Assembly: GCA_032111745.1 (NCBI GenBank)
Contig: JAULUH010000343.1
Location: 1-30,345, forward strand
From: JAULUH01 sp032111745
GTDB lineage: Bacteria; Chloroflexota; Anaerolineae; JAAEKA01
Direction: 5' to 3'
Length of the DNA: 30,345 nucleotides
Part shown: piece after piece, positions 30,137-30,345 of the stretch
Position numbering within the stretch: position 1 is the first letter of the stretch
Layout: each line of letters starts with the position of its first letter
The notes under the pieces: model-generated
Database searches by the model: none
Told to the model about the DNA's origin: nothing
The model's input: the letters and a program-made list of their open reading frames with translations, nothing else
Translations under genes and position numbers: made by a program

Positions 30137-30345
30137 ATGTCGATTGTTTCCCTGCCTGAAATCATGGGGCCCGCGTTCCAACAACGCTATGGTGTGGCGG
30201 CCTTCAACGCCGTGGACGACATCACGATGGACGGCCTGATCAAGGCGGCCGAAGCGTCTCGTTCCCCTTTGATCGTGCAAGTCTCGGTGAAGACGGTTCA
30301 GTTCTGGGGGGCCGACATGGTCAAGGACATGTTCACCAACATGGC
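30137..30345 (+). CDS. Class II ketose-bisphosphate aldolase, 5' part (runs off the window)
   Basis: The first 69 residues are visible. They match the start of class II fructose/tagatose-bisphosphate aldolases: a short SIVSLPEIMGPAFQQRYGVAAFNAVDDITMDGLIKAAEASRSPLIVQVS pattern, then QFWGADMVKDMF. These zinc enzymes cleave ketose bisphosphates to dihydroxyacetone phosphate and an aldehyde. The metal-binding histidines lie beyond the window edge. GGAGG (30124-30128) precedes the ATG by eight bases. It belongs to the sugar locus and probably shares a transcript with the second GntR gene. Confidence 0.88.
   Translation, partial: MSIVSLPEIMGPAFQQRYGVAAFNAVDDITMDGLIKAAEASRSPLIVQVSVKTVQFWGADMVKDMFTNM

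Noticed and set aside
24253..30345. Sulfoquinovose transketolase-type pathway
   Set aside because: Known routes also need a sulfosugar-specific isomerase and downstream sulfonate genes, none of which is visible; the aldolase and TIM-barrel isomerase fit ordinary or branched sugars better. It is not excluded because the locus continues outside the window.
1..30345. CRISPR arrays, tRNA, rRNA, insertion sequences or prophage genes
   Set aside because: I saw no regularly spaced repeats, no tRNA-like cloverleaf with a T-loop signature, no rRNA segment and no transposase, integrase or phage protein in any frame.

Overview
The window looks like chromosomal DNA of an uncultured, GC-rich bacterium, most likely a member of the Chloroflexota (Anaerolineae-like). 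This placement is an inference from protein style: the His-rich NuoL loop, a Mur ligase with an EDPR motif, a cysteine-bearing GAF domain on a SpoIIE-type phosphatase, and the gene mix. No rRNA, tRNA or other phylogenetic marker is present to confirm it. Housekeeping-type promoters recur with 17-18 bp spacing (TTGACA/TTGACG with TACAAT, TATAAT or TAAAAT), so basal transcription signals are unusually readable here.

Region 1 (1-4281) is the distal end of a respiratory complex I operon: the 3' part of nuoL, then nuoM and nuoN, closed by a 15-bp perfect hairpin. Region 2 (4300-9645) holds single genes: a small membrane protein with a zinc ribbon, a MurE-like ligase, a polytopic membrane protein that appears to be expressed from a leaderless GTG start, a convergent ketopantoate reductase (panE) and an aldo/keto reductase. 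Region 3 (9646-12086) is a 570-bp non-coding stretch with repeat debris and a clear promoter, followed by an M61-type metallopeptidase with a PDZ domain. Region 4 (12114-16333, minus strand) is a compact operon, queG - GAF/GAF/SpoIIE phosphatase - hom, whose genes overlap by ATGA. Region 5 (16347-19644, minus strand) is a lipid-synthesis operon, plsX - fabF-like - membrane protein with a NERD-like domain, ending at a textbook intrinsic terminator. plsX and the plus-strand pspC gene are apparently driven by face-to-face promoters whose transcripts would overlap at their 5' ends. Region 6 (20100-23993) carries pspC, a class V aminotransferase, an unrecognised two-part protein, an acyl-CoA dehydrogenase and an AMMECR1 protein.

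Region 7 (24253-30345) is the accessory part and the most interesting. It is a sugar-catabolism locus: a GntR/UTRA repressor, a xylose/rhamnose-isomerase-like TIM-barrel enzyme, a PfkB sugar kinase, a transketolase split into N- and C-terminal subunits, a second GntR/UTRA repressor, and the start of a class II ketose-bisphosphate aldolase. Both repressor genes have elaborate palindromic sequences at their own promoters, suggesting autoregulation. The isomerase - kinase - split transketolase order matches the logic of apiose (branched pentose) catabolism, but the substrate cannot be fixed from sequence alone.
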